Positions 1 to 9,784 of a DNA stretch of 64,000 nucleotides are shown piece after piece. The notes below the pieces were generated by a model, which was given only the letters and a program-made list of their open reading frames with translations, was not told where the DNA came from and made no database searches. Location: the NCBI RefSeq assembly GCF_001602095.1, contig NZ_CP014991.1, forward strand, positions 558,001 through 622,000, written 5' to 3'. The stretch's first letter is position 1; every line of letters begins with the position of its first letter. The position numbers and the translations under genes are program-made. The DNA is from Helicobacter himalayensis. GTDB lineage: Bacteria; Campylobacterota; Campylobacteria; Campylobacterales; Helicobacteraceae.

Positions 1-323
1 CGCAAATCCTTGTCCGCGCGGATAAAAACGGGGATTTTTTTATCCAGTGGGGCTGAAAGTAGTACAAAATTATCCGCAAAGCCTTTGAGTTCATACACGC
101 TTTCTTTCACATACACCTTTTTATCAAGGCTCACGCGCACTTCAAGCATAGAATCTTGCTCGAGTTTTTTGCTCTTTGAGCCACGCGGTAAAGTGATGTC
201 TTCTTGATAGGTGATTGTTGGCATACCAATCATTAAGATTGCTAGCAGCACGAGCATAACATCAACTAAGGGCGTGATATTGAGCTCGGGTTTTTCGTCT
301 AGGTCGATTTCATCTTCGTGCAT
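1..323 (-). CDS. exbD: ExbD/TolR-family proton-channel protein, C-terminus cut by window edge
   Basis: The minus-strand frame opens with ATG at 321-323 and reads out of the window, giving about 107 residues. It has the family layout: a short acidic cytoplasmic N-terminus (MHEDEIDLDEKP), the NITPLVDVMLVLLAI transmembrane helix with the conserved membrane Asp, then a periplasmic domain (VRVSLDKKVYV). ExbD works with ExbB to pass proton-motive force to TonB for outer-membrane uptake, or as TolR in the Tol-Pal system. A GGA Shine-Dalgarno lies just upstream (AAAGGAACACT). It follows exbB after a 158-bp gap. ExbD and TolR are hard to tell apart by sequence alone; ExbD is chosen because exbB precedes it. 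Confidence 0.9.
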   Translation of the reverse strand, partial: MHEDEIDLDEKPELNITPLVDVMLVLLAILMIGMPTITYQEDITLPRGSKSKKLEQDSMLEVRVSLDKKVYVKESVYELKGFADNFVLLSAPLDKKIPVFIRADKDL

Positions 324-481
324 AGTGTTCCTTTATGATTGTATCGCTTCGTTTAGCTAAAGCCAGTCCCTAGCTTTTCTAATCGATAAAAATTAATAGA
401 TTCTCTAACGCGTTTTGGTGGCTTGAAATGTAAAAATTGCATTGTTTGCGTGGGAATCTGCTTCAACTTCTGCTTTGAATC
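324..481 (-). other. exbB-exbD spacer with short open frame and possible decayed repeat
   Basis: After the exbB stop the same frame stays open for 43 codons and ends in YRLEKLGTGFS. An internal ATG would give a 29-residue peptide beginning MQFLHFKPPKR, with no clear ribosome binding site. The segment just before exbD, read on the minus strand, contains CGATACAATCATAAAGGAA. This resembles the 3' end of the in-frame repeat family found elsewhere in the window (GGCGATACCATTAATGGAA). It may be a degraded repeat copy rather than a gene. Confidence 0.3.
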
Positions 482-1054
482 TCACGCCTTATGTGCGTTG
501 GTGATGAGATTTATCTGCATTTGGATGCACACGCCTAAATCATACGCTTTGCGCTTTAAAAGCAAATAAAATGAATATGCTGGAATCGCTGTAAGAATCC
601 CGCAAGCCGTAGCCACGAGGGCTTTTGAAATAATAGGGGCGATAATATCAAAAGACACATTGCCACCGCCAAGCTGGGAAAACGCCTCTAAGATCTCAAC
701 AACCGTGCCAAAAAGCCCAATAAATGGGGCGGTTGAAGAAATGATGCTTAGTAATACAAGCCATTTTGTCGCCTGCTGAAGCGCGCGCACTTTCCATACT
801 TGCAAAAGTGTGTTATCAAGATTTGAAATATCTTTTTTGTTTAAAATCGTGCTAAGAATAGTGTTGTTTGGGATGCTGATAGAGTTTGCAAGGAGCATAT
901 CGAGATTATGTCGCTCGCTATTTAGCCATTCGCCAAGTGAAAAAGTTTTGTAGATATACACCCAAAGCGTTAGGAATAAATACAACCCAAGCCAGCTAAT
1001 GACAATAAGCGTGATAGGTGTGCTCTGCGCGATAAAGGTAAAAAAAACTTCCAT
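482..1054 (-). CDS. exbB: MotA/TolQ/ExbB proton channel family protein
   Basis: The 190-residue product has three membrane segments: an N-terminal helix (residues about 8-30), and two more flanking the family signature at about 90-165 (TKWLVLLSIISSTAPFIGLFGTV, then LVATACGILTAIPAY). The APFIGLFGTV stretch is the ExbB/TolQ hallmark. ExbB forms the pentameric channel around the ExbD dimer in the inner membrane. Length fits the short Helicobacter ExbB type, which lacks long extensions. It lies 430 bp downstream of atpC in the same orientation, with exbD next, so it may be partly co-transcribed with the ATP synthase operon. Confidence 0.93.
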   Translation of the reverse strand: MEVFFTFIAQSTPITLIVISWLGLYLFLTLWVYIYKTFSLGEWLNSERHNLDMLLANSISIPNNTILSTILNKKDISNLDNTLLQVWKVRALQQATKWLVLLSIISSTAPFIGLFGTVVEILEAFSQLGGGNVSFDIIAPIISKALVATACGILTAIPAYSFYLLLKRKAYDLGVCIQMQINLITNAHKA

Positions 1055-1070
1055 TTATTTCTCCGTTTGT

Positions 1071-1286
1071 TTAAAGGTAGTCTTTGGGACTTTTTTGAAT
1101 ATCTATGTAGAGATTTTCTTTTAAAAAGTGGCGACAACGCATCGGGACATTACTTTCTCTAAACCACTCTATATCTTTATAATTACAATAGAGCTTGGTG
1201 TGGCTAATGTTTAGCTGCTCTTGAAGGGCTTGTTTTGTTGATGGATTTGTAAAAACCTGCATATCCATATCATTAAAATCTAGCAT
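1071..1286 (-). CDS. Hypothetical 71-residue protein
   Basis: The ORF lies between atpC and exbB on the same strand and stops 16 bp before exbB. I do not recognise the family. The product is soluble and mixed-charge, with two cysteines, a possible short helical pair near the N-terminus (TKQALQEQLNISHTKL) and an aromatic/basic C-terminal half (WFRESN, RCRHFL). No convincing Shine-Dalgarno precedes the ATG, so it may be a remnant or be translated weakly. Support is its position inside a one-direction block and a reasonable amino acid composition. Confidence 0.4.
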   Translation of the reverse strand: MLDFNDMDMQVFTNPSTKQALQEQLNISHTKLYCNYKDIEWFRESNVPMRCRHFLKENLYIDIQKSPKDYL

Positions 1287-1307
1287 ATAAAAGTAAGTAA
1301 GTGTATT

Positions 1308-1484
1308 TTACATACAGCGCACATCAATTAAAAGTGTCATCTCGTCAAGACGTACAGGCGGATTGAACTCATCTTTTGTCTTCTCCGTGACGGAGTGCAA
1401 AAGATTGCTCGAGTATAAATCCGCGCTTAGCAATGCGCCAAGAGAGCAAAAAAGCGCAAGGTAGCCGCAAGTTAAAGTCTTGCC
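1308..1484 (-). other. Open frame directly after atpC, no standard start codon
   Basis: Immediately after the atpC stop, the same minus-strand frame stays open for 58 codons to TAA at 1308-1310. It looks like coding DNA: a hydrophobic signal-like stretch (GYLALFCSLGALLSA) followed by a hydrophilic tail ending LLIDVRCM. No ATG or GTG occurs before the hydrophobic part; a TTG lies within it. A TTG start in a neighbouring frame would connect only through a one-base shift at the run of six T in GCGCTTTTTTGC. It may be a small exported protein needing a frameshift, a gene remnant, or chance. Confidence 0.3.
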
Positions 1485-1877
1485 TTACAGCTTGCTTTTT
1501 GCACCAGATTCTATGCGTGAAACGACTGAGGAGATTGCCACTCTGTCATCGCTTGCTTCTTCGAGTAATTGTCTTGCACTTTCAATTGCAGAGGCAATTT
1601 TATCCTGTGAGCCACCGCTGATTGACACTGCACCATCAGCGATTACCTGCACTTTTTTGGAATCAACTTGCGCATAGCCCCAATTGATTGCCACCATTTC
1701 AATATCTCCATCTGCCTTAGTAAGCTCAACGACACCCGCCTTGAGCGATGCCAAAAGGTCGCAATGTCCGGCATACACGCCAAACTCACCCTCGCTACCG
1801 GGCAAAACTACACTTTGGATTTCATCACTAAAAATCATCCCATAGGGAGTTACGATGTTAAGTTTTAGATTTTCCAT
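1485..1877 (-). CDS. atpC: ATP synthase F1 epsilon subunit
   Basis: The 130-residue product begins MENLKLNIVTPYGMIF and keeps the epsilon beta-sandwich signature (SVVLPGSEGEFGVYAGH) at residues about 22-38, followed by a C-terminal helical segment. Epsilon couples the central stalk to the c-ring and restrains ATP hydrolysis. It closes the operon atpF'-F-H-A-G-D-C and is 14 bp after atpD. Length is normal for Campylobacterota. Confidence 0.96.
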   Translation of the reverse strand: MENLKLNIVTPYGMIFSDEIQSVVLPGSEGEFGVYAGHCDLLASLKAGVVELTKADGDIEMVAINWGYAQVDSKKVQVIADGAVSISGGSQDKIASAIESARQLLEEASDDRVAISSVVSRIESGAKSKL

Positions 1878-1891
1878 ATATTCCCTTTGCC

Positions 1892-3301
<1,410 letters not shown>

Positions 3302-3307
3302 TTAGAT

Positions 3308-4210
3308 TTATTTCATTGCTTCAACGCCTGCATTTATCTCTACAAGCTCAGTTGTAATCGCCTCTTGACGCGCTTTGTTGTATGATATGCTCAAGCTTTT
3401 CACCAAATCCCCCGCGTTATTTGTCGCAGAATCCATAGCCTGCACGCGCGCGCTATGCTCTGCTGCAAGAGAATCTATAAGCGCGTAATACATATTATAT
3501 TCAATGTATTTTCGCGCAAGACCATCAAGCAACACATCTTCAGACTCTTCAGATTCAATATTAAGCACCGAGAGATCTTTCAATGCCTTCTGCGTATCAA
3601 CATTGATCGTCAAAGGCAAGAGCGCGCGAGATTCTAGTTCTTGAGAAATCATATTTCTAAAGCCATTATGTACGATGATAACTTCATCTGTAAGCCCATT
3701 TAAAAAATCTTGCACAACATTATCAATAAACGCTGCTGCAGATTCATAAGTAGGCATAGAACTAAGCCCGATTGCTTTGTCAAGCACTTCAATATCATTA
3801 AAAGTGAAAAAAGAAATTCCTTTTTTTCCAATGCCCCGCAAGCGCACTTTGATATCTTGCTCTTTATACTGGTTCATAAGGCGTAAGACTTCTTTAATTG
3901 TTACCTGATTAAATCCACCACACAAGCCCTTGTCTGCAGTGATAAATATAATATCAATCTTTTTAATCTCCCTTGCTTTTGAACCGACAAAGTATTTACT
4001 ATTGATATTTTCCACGCCTTTAATGAGAATCTTATGCACGATTTCATCAAACATCCCATTAAGTTCGCGGGCATAAATCTTAGAGCGTCTTGCTAATTCC
4101 TCGGTTTTTTTAAGTTTAGAGGTAGAAACAAGCTTCATCGCGCGCGTTGTCTTTTGCGTATTTTTTACGCTGACGATTTGGCGTCGAATTTCTTTGAGAT
4201 TGCTACCCAT
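3308..4210 (-). CDS. atpG: ATP synthase F1 gamma subunit
   Basis: The 300-residue product starts [20 protein letters not shown], the conserved N-terminal coiled-coil helix of gamma, and ends with the matching C-terminal helix ([16 protein letters not shown], then [12 protein letters not shown]). Between them is the Rossmann-like domain with [10 protein letters not shown] at about residues 93-103. Gamma is the rotating central stalk. It lies between atpA and atpD as in all F-type operons. Confidence 0.97.
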   Translation of the reverse strand: MGSNLKEIRRQIVSVKNTQKTTRAMKLVSTSKLKKTEELARRSKIYARELNGMFDEIVHKILIKGVENINSKYFVGSKAREIKKIDIIFITADKGLCGGFNQVTIKEVLRLMNQYKEQDIKVRLRGIGKKGISFFTFNDIEVLDKAIGLSSMPTYESAAAFIDNVVQDFLNGLTDEVIIVHNGFRNMISQELESRALLPLTINVDTQKALKDLSVLNIESEESEDVLLDGLARKYIEYNMYYALIDSLAAEHSARVQAMDSATNNAGDLVKSLSISYNKARQEAITTELVEINAGVEAMK

Positions 4211-4247
4211 ATATTCTCCTTTAGGTCTTTGTTTATATCCTTAAGCT

Positions 4248-5762
4248 TTAGGCAGAAAAAGACGCTTTAAATTCTTTCAACGCGTTATTAAGTTCTGCTT
4301 CAATATCCTTGTCGAGTGCTTTTTTCGCGCGGATATCTTCGAAGAGTTTAGGATATTTTGCCTCGACAAAAGGATAAAAATCCGCTTCAAAATCCACAAC
4401 CCTATTTGTTGGAATATCATCTAAGAATCCTTTCGCACCCGCATAAATCATCACCACTTGCTTTTCAATCGCAAGTGGTGAGTAAGGTGGCTGTTTAAGC
4501 ACTTCTACCATTCTTTGCCCGCGCTCTAGCTGGTTACGACTAACTTCATCAAGATCTGATGCGAATTGTGAAAACGCCTGCAATTCTCTGTATTGTGCCA
4601 AGTCAAGGCGTAGGTTTCCAGCCACTTGCTTTGTAGCTTTGATTTGCGCTGCACCACCCACGCGAGATACGGAAAGTCCCACATTGATAGCCGGGCGGAT
4701 GCCAGAGTTAAAGAGGTTTGTCTCTAGGAAAATTTGCCCATCTGTAATTGAAATCACATTTGTTGGAATATAAGCCGAAATATCCCCTGCTTGTGTTTCA
4801 ATGATAGGAAGCGCAGTAAGAGATCCAGCACCTAGCTCATCACTAAGTTTTGCCGCACGCTCAAGCAAGCGAGAATGTAGATAGAACACATCTCCGGGGA
4901 ATGCTTCACGACCCGGCGGGCGACGCAAAATCAAAGACATTTCACGATATGCCACAGCGTGCTTGCTCAAATCATCATAAATGATAAGCGCATGTCTGCC
5001 ATTGTCTCTGAAATATTCACCAATTGTAACACCTGTATAAGGTGCTAGGAATTGCATTGCTGCTGATGAAGAAGCTGGTGCATTGACAATCACGGTGTAT
5101 TCCATCGCGCCATGTTCTTCTAGTTTGCGCACCACTTGTGCGACTGTGGATTCTTTTTGTCCGATAGCAACATAGATACAAATGACATCTTGCCCTTTTT
5201 GGTTGATGATAGAATCCACCGCAACGGTTGTTTTTCCAGTTTGCCTATCGCCAATAATAAGCTCTCTTTGTCCGCGTCCAATAGGCACAAGTGCGTCAAT
5301 TGCCTTGATACCAGTTTGTAGGGGTTCATGCACGGATTTTCTTGCCATAATGCCGGGTGCTTTTTCCTCTACGAAACGAAACTCGCTAGTCTCAATCGCG
5401 CCTTTACCATCAATTGCCTCACCTAGTGTGTTTATCACGCGCCCTACGACACCATCGCCCACAGGCACTTTCATAAGCTTTTTAAGACGTTTTACAGAAG
5501 TTCCTTCTTTGATGTTTCTGCCATTACCTAGCACCACCACGCCCACGCTTGTTTCTTCAAGGCTTGAAGCGATACCAATATCGCCACTTTCAAATTCAAC
5601 CATTTCATAATACATGACATTGTTTAGTCCATAGACTTTTGCCACACCATCAGCATAGGTTACAACTTTACCAGTCTCGCTAATATCTACATTGATATTG
5701 AAGTTCTCAATGCGTTCTTTGATAATCGCGCTTACTTCTTCAGATTTCAATTTTGCTACCAC
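4248..5762 (-). CDS. atpA: ATP synthase F1 alpha subunit
   Basis: The 504-residue subunit has P-loop GDRQTGKT at 171-178 and the non-catalytic nucleotide-site features of alpha, including [15 protein letters not shown] and [19 protein letters not shown]. It alternates with beta in the F1 hexamer and contributes the catalytic-site arginine finger. Full length, with ATG preceded by GGAG. It is 21 bp downstream of atpH. Confidence 0.98.
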   Translation of the reverse strand: MVAKLKSEEVSAIIKERIENFNINVDISETGKVVTYADGVAKVYGLNNVMYYEMVEFESGDIGIASSLEETSVGVVVLGNGRNIKEGTSVKRLKKLMKVPVGDGVVGRVINTLGEAIDGKGAIETSEFRFVEEKAPGIMARKSVHEPLQTGIKAIDALVPIGRGQRELIIGDRQTGKTTVAVDSIINQKGQDVICIYVAIGQKESTVAQVVRKLEEHGAMEYTVIVNAPASSSAAMQFLAPYTGVTIGEYFRDNGRHALIIYDDLSKHAVAYREMSLILRRPPGREAFPGDVFYLHSRLLERAAKLSDELGAGSLTALPIIETQAGDISAYIPTNVISITDGQIFLETNLFNSGIRPAINVGLSVSRVGGAAQIKATKQVAGNLRLDLAQYRELQAFSQFASDLDEVSRNQLERGQRMVEVLKQPPYSPLAIEKQVVMIYAGAKGFLDDIPTNRVVDFEADFYPFVEAKYPKLFEDIRAKKALDKDIEAELNNALKEFKASFSA

Positions 5763-5782
5763 TTTTTACTCCTTTGTTAAGT

Positions 5783-6310
5783 TTAAATTGCTTTTAAAAT
5801 ATGTGCGCTTAAGTCCTGCAAGAATCTTTCCTTAGAGAAAGAAATCTCAATACCTAAATCTTCCACACTTAATTTAATACCGTCAATTGAAGCCTGCTCT
5901 TGTCGGATACTAAGCTCAGCATTAAGCTTTTTTGACAAGCTCTTTGCGATAAGCTCCTGCGTTTTGGAATCTAGCCCATCTTTTGTGTGCAAGATTGCGA
6001 CAAACTGCTTTTTTTGTGCCAAAAGTCGCTTTTCTAGCCCTTCAGTAATACTAGGGAGCAACTCGATTCTGTTTTCCAATACAAGTAATTTTAAAAAGTT
6101 TTCAAAGCGCTTATCTATCGTATCAAACACGCTTAATAGAAGCCCTTCTTTCTGTGCGCTTTTCATAAATGGCGAGTAGAGTAAATCCGCTACTTTCTTT
6201 TCTGCTAACACCTTGCTAAGCTTCGTAAAAAGAGGGATTATCTCTTCAAGCTCTTTTGTTGAAAAGCTTTCACTTAGCGCCTTAATGTATTTTTTTGCAA
6301 CACTTTCCAT
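5783..6310 (-). CDS. atpH: ATP synthase delta subunit
   Basis: The 175-residue product is the peripheral-stalk delta/OSCP subunit. It has an N-terminal helical bundle (VAKKYIKALSESF) and a C-terminal part ending with the conserved pattern IDGIKLSVEDLGIEISFS. It ties F1 to the b subunits. Its ATG overlaps the atpF stop by one base, which implies translational coupling. Confidence 0.95.
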   Translation of the reverse strand: MESVAKKYIKALSESFSTKELEEIIPLFTKLSKVLAEKKVADLLYSPFMKSAQKEGLLLSVFDTIDKRFENFLKLLVLENRIELLPSITEGLEKRLLAQKKQFVAILHTKDGLDSKTQELIAKSLSKKLNAELSIRQEQASIDGIKLSVEDLGIEISFSKERFLQDLSAHILKAI

Positions 6311-6825
6311 TAGGCAATCCTTTTGGTGATGATATTGACATAATCTGCGTTTTCAAGCACAATATCCTTGGAATGCAACACTTCCTCCAACATCTCGCGC
6401 ACGCTCTCTCTCGTTGCACTTATGCGCTCAAATTCCATATTTGTTTCCGCGCTAGATTCCATAGCTTGTATTTGAAGTTGTGTTTGCTTTGCAAGTTTTT
6501 GTGAGGCAATCACAGCTTCTTTTTTAGCTGTTTGGATAATTTCTTCCGCTCTTAGCTTGCTTTCTTCAAGTTTTCTTAACACAGATTCTTTTTCCTGCTT
6601 TGCTTTGTTGAGTTTTGTTTGCACCTCTTCGAGCTGGGAAAGGATAGCTTCTCTCCTTGCTACAAAAATTGCTTTGATGCGCGACGCGGTGAAATACCAT
6701 AAAATCGCCACAAACAAAATGAAGTTAATAAGCCTCTGGATAAAGTCACTTTCAGCAAATCCGCCACTTGCAAAGGCAAAACTCGGGATAAGGCAAAAAA
6801 GACTTAGCAAAAAGATTTTTTTCAT
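6310..6825 (-). CDS. atpF: ATP synthase Fo b subunit
   Basis: I place the start at the ATG at 6825, nine codons inside the longest open frame, because GAGGAGT lies six bases upstream. The 171-residue product then starts MKKIFLLSLFCLIPSFAFASGG, which looks like a cleavable signal peptide; such N-termini are seen in Campylobacterota b subunits. One membrane helix (LINFILFVAILWYFTASRI) and a long charged coiled coil (about 60-135) follow. It dimerises with AtpF' in the peripheral stalk. Confidence 0.93.
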   Translation of the reverse strand: MKKIFLLSLFCLIPSFAFASGGFAESDFIQRLINFILFVAILWYFTASRIKAIFVARREAILSQLEEVQTKLNKAKQEKESVLRKLEESKLRAEEIIQTAKKEAVIASQKLAKQTQLQIQAMESSAETNMEFERISATRESVREMLEEVLHSKDIVLENADYVNIITKRIA

Positions 6826-6854
6826 TTTTACTCCTCGAAAAGTTTTAAACAAGG

Positions 6855-7280
6855 CTAAATTGATTTGAGTTTTTCAGAAATAGCTTGCTTGTATTCACCC
6901 ACATTCGCGGAAAGCTCACTCTTTAATTGCGCTTGCTGCTCTTTTAGCTCCGCTTTGAAAGCAAGCATTTGAGAATCTAGTTCTTGTCTTTTAGCATCAA
7001 TCTTGCTTTCACAAAGTGCCTTTTCTCGCGCAGTGGCTTCCTCGATGATTTCTTTAGCCTTTTTTTGCGCTTGAGAGATGATAGCGTTTATTTCCTCTTG
7101 GATTTTTGCGATTTCTTGTGTGTTACTTTGTGTGTCTTGCAAGTCCTTTTTCACACGCTCATCGCGCTTATCCATAAATGAAAGCATAGGCTTGTAAAGC
7201 CATTGATTAAGACAAAACAACAATAAAATAAAACAGATAAAAACCAAAAGCATTAAGTGTGGATTGACTGATATTCCCAT
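6855..7280 (-). CDS. atpF': ATP synthase Fo b' subunit
   Basis: The 141-residue first gene of the operon has one N-terminal membrane helix (LMLLVFICFILLLFCL), the WLYKPMLSFMDKRDERV stretch typical of b/b', and a long Lys/Glu/Gln coiled coil to the end. It pairs with AtpF. AAGGAGCG lies upstream of the ATG. The a and c subunit genes are absent here; in Campylobacterota they are encoded elsewhere. The gap of 94 bp to parB may hold the operon promoter. Confidence 0.93.
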   Translation of the reverse strand: MGISVNPHLMLLVFICFILLLFCLNQWLYKPMLSFMDKRDERVKKDLQDTQSNTQEIAKIQEEINAIISQAQKKAKEIIEEATAREKALCESKIDAKRQELDSQMLAFKAELKEQQAQLKSELSANVGEYKQAISEKLKSI

Positions 7281-7374
7281 TTGCGACTCGCTCCTTTTTG
7301 ATGATATTGCCTATCTCTGAATAAGGCTAGATTTTAACAAGTTAAACTATTTTTTTACTTAAATTCCTCTAGAT

Positions 7375-8265
7375 TTAGTGAAATTTTTCAAGAAAAGCTG
7401 TAATTTCTACATCTTTGCTAAACTCTATACAAAGTTGATTGTCCTTAATGCTCGCTTTAAAGTCCTTTTCTAAAAGCATTTTTTGCGCTTTTTGCAAAAG
7501 CTCTCTATTAAGAGGATTTTTCTTAGCACTCTTAGATTCTTTAAAATCTCTTTGCGTGCTAAAATCTTTTTCTCCATTTTTAAGATTTTTTATTAATGCT
7601 TCACTCTCGCGCACGCTTAGTTTTTGCCCAATGATAGAATCTGTAATGAGCCTTTGCTCCTTTGGGCTAAGTGTGACAAGCAGTTTTGCGTGCCCTTGCG
7701 TGATTTTACTCTCAATCAAATATTCCTGCACAAAAAGTTCGAGATTTAGCAAACGCAGGGTGTTTGTAATCTGCGTGCGGGACTTTTTGATTTTAGTGGA
7801 AAGCTCCTCGTGCGTGATATTATATTCGTCAATCAGTTCTTTATAAGATTGTGCTAGCTCGATTGGATTAAGCTCCTCACGCTGGATATTTTCAATAAGC
7901 GCGAGCTCGCGCATTTTATCAAATTTAATATCTGCCACAATCGCGCGGATAGAATCTAGCCCCGCAAGCTTGCTCGCGCGCAGTCTGCGCTCACCTGCGA
8001 TTAAGACATATTCATTATTTTCATCTTCACACACTATCACAGGCTGCAGTAATCCGTGCTCTTTGATAGAATCTGCAAGCTCCTGCAACGCGCTTATATC
8101 GAAGTTTTTTCGTGGTTGGTAAGGATTTGGCTTGATATTTGCAACGCTAATCTCAAGCACAAGGCTTGAGCCATCGTTATTGAGACTGTTTTCATACGCT
8201 TCGCTCACCTCACCGATAATCGCACCAAGCCCCCTGCCTAAGCCTCTATTTTTTTTCTGTGCCAT
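7375..8265 (-). CDS. parB: Chromosome-partitioning protein ParB
   Basis: The 296-residue protein starts with the basic RGLGRGLGAIIGE segment, then the ParB N-terminal CTPase domain with NPYQPRKNF (about 53-61) and GERRLRASKLAGL (about 114-126), then a helix-turn-helix region (ELSTKIKKSRTQITNTLRLL), and a C-terminal dimer domain. It binds parS sites and loads on origin-proximal DNA. It lies 33 bp downstream of parA. I did not find a clear parS site in the window. Confidence 0.95.
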   Translation of the reverse strand: MAQKKNRGLGRGLGAIIGEVSEAYENSLNNDGSSLVLEISVANIKPNPYQPRKNFDISALQELADSIKEHGLLQPVIVCEDENNEYVLIAGERRLRASKLAGLDSIRAIVADIKFDKMRELALIENIQREELNPIELAQSYKELIDEYNITHEELSTKIKKSRTQITNTLRLLNLELFVQEYLIESKITQGHAKLLVTLSPKEQRLITDSIIGQKLSVRESEALIKNLKNGEKDFSTQRDFKESKSAKKNPLNRELLQKAQKMLLEKDFKASIKDNQLCIEFSKDVEITAFLEKFH

Positions 8266-8298
8266 TTACTAACGCCTATATTTTTTCAAATGTATCAA

Positions 8299-9087
8299 TC
8301 ACGCGCCTTTGAGGATAAATTCCGCAAGATTCTGATATGCCACGCTTCCGCTTGATTTTGCATCATAAAATAAAATAGGCTTTCCAAAGCTCGGTGATTC
8401 TGCAAGGCGCACACTTCTAGGGACAATGATATATTCTCCCTTTTTCTTAGAATCTGGAAAGAGTTTGTCCCCAAAATGCTGGCTTAAATCCTCTAATACT
8501 TGACGCGAGAGATTGTGCTGACCGACATACATTGTGGGTAAAAAGCCACGAATAACAATATTTGGGTTGCTTGTATCTTTGATAACTTTTACGGTGTTTA
8601 GAAGCTGTGCAAGCCCCTCTAGCGCGTAAAACTCACATTGTATCGGCACAATCACAGAGTTTGATGCTACAAGCGCATTTACCGTTAGCGCGCCAAGTGC
8701 GGGCGGAGAATCTATGATGATAAAATCATATTCATCTTTTATGTCTTCTATTTTGTTGCGTAAAATTGTTTGCCCATTGCTTTTTTTGTAAAAATCCTTT
8801 TCAAACCCAGCCAAGCCGATATTTGAAGGCACGATATGAAGATATTCCAAATCTTTTAGCTGTATGATGGCTTGAGAGATATTTTTTGTCCCACCAAGCA
8901 CATGGTAAATATCAGCCTGCACTTCATTACGGCGAATTCCAAAAGTGGTGGTTGCATTTGCCTGCGGGTCAAAATCAATCAATAAAACACGTTTTTCTGA
9001 AGTCGCCAAAGACGCCGCGAGATTGACTGCTGTCGTTGTCTTGCCAACGCCACCTTTTTGATTTGCGATTGTTATAACTTCACACAT
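8299..9087 (-). CDS. parA: Chromosome-partitioning ATPase ParA (Soj)
   Basis: The 262-residue product has the deviant Walker A KGGVGKTT at 11-18, Walker A' LLIDFDPQANAT at about 35-46 and Walker B FIIIDSPPALG. These are hallmarks of chromosomal ParA/Soj. It forms ATP-dependent dimers on nucleoid DNA and moves ParB-parS complexes. Gene order birA-parA-parB-atpF' is the one I know from H. pylori and C. jejuni. Confidence 0.96.
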   Translation of the reverse strand: MCEVITIANQKGGVGKTTTAVNLAASLATSEKRVLLIDFDPQANATTTFGIRRNEVQADIYHVLGGTKNISQAIIQLKDLEYLHIVPSNIGLAGFEKDFYKKSNGQTILRNKIEDIKDEYDFIIIDSPPALGALTVNALVASNSVIVPIQCEFYALEGLAQLLNTVKVIKDTSNPNIVIRGFLPTMYVGQHNLSRQVLEDLSQHFGDKLFPDSKKKGEYIIVPRSVRLAESPSFGKPILFYDAKSSGSVAYQNLAEFILKGA

Positions 9088-9100
9088 TTTTTACTCCATA

Positions 9101-9760
9101 TTATCTAAGACTATAAATGACTTGAGAATCCACCCTAATAGAGCCATCTTCCAAGAGTTCGCAATCTTTAAAAGAAAGCTTTTTGTCTTTAAAGTGAAAA
9201 CTAAAGGTGAAATTGTTTTGAAATTCTAACTTATAGAATCTGAAAATTTGCTTCCAAGATTGATTTTTTTGTACAACTTTTAGATAATTTTCTAAAAACG
9301 CGTTCTTTGCGAGCTTTTGACTTGCGTTAGATTCTAAAGTCGCGTATTTTAGGTGATTTTCTAGGTTTTTACTCCAAAGATTGAGCCCGATTCCACACAC
9401 TACGCAACCCGCAACAATACTGCTTATAATCCCGCCGATTTTCTGCGCACCCACATATAAGTCATTTGGCCACTTAAGCCACGCATTTGAGCCAAGCTTA
9501 CAAAGCTTCTCTTTAAAAAGATAGCCAAAATAAATCGAGGCAGATTCTAATTTTAAATCCTGTGGCAAGCTACTTAAGGGCAAGGCAAAGGAAAAATATA
9601 GCGCATTTGGCATCTGCTCCCATACATTTCCCCTTGAGCCAATCCCGCCACTTTGAATCTTGCAAGTCACACAAATTGGGGCTTGCAATGCGCCACTTTT
9701 TAAGTTTTCAATCAAAAAAGTTTGCGTAGATTCCAAAGTTTCATATTCTAAAATTTGCAT
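9101..9760 (-). CDS. birA: Biotin--[acetyl-CoA-carboxylase] ligase
   Basis: The 219-residue catalytic-only BirA lacks the N-terminal winged helix of E. coli BirA, so it should not act as a repressor. The GSRGNVWE segment (about 41-48) is the biotinyl-AMP loop, in place of the usual GRGRRGR-type sequence; WLKWPNDLYVGAQKIGGII at about 99-117 is the conserved biotin-binding core with catalytic Lys. It attaches biotin to the carboxyl carrier protein. It lies 13 bp upstream of parA. Confidence 0.93.
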   Translation of the reverse strand: MQILEYETLESTQTFLIENLKSGALQAPICVTCKIQSGGIGSRGNVWEQMPNALYFSFALPLSSLPQDLKLESASIYFGYLFKEKLCKLGSNAWLKWPNDLYVGAQKIGGIISSIVAGCVVCGIGLNLWSKNLENHLKYATLESNASQKLAKNAFLENYLKVVQKNQSWKQIFRFYKLEFQNNFTFSFHFKDKKLSFKDCELLEDGSIRVDSQVIYSLR

Positions 9761-9784
9761 TCTTAAAGCCTTTGCATTTTGTGC

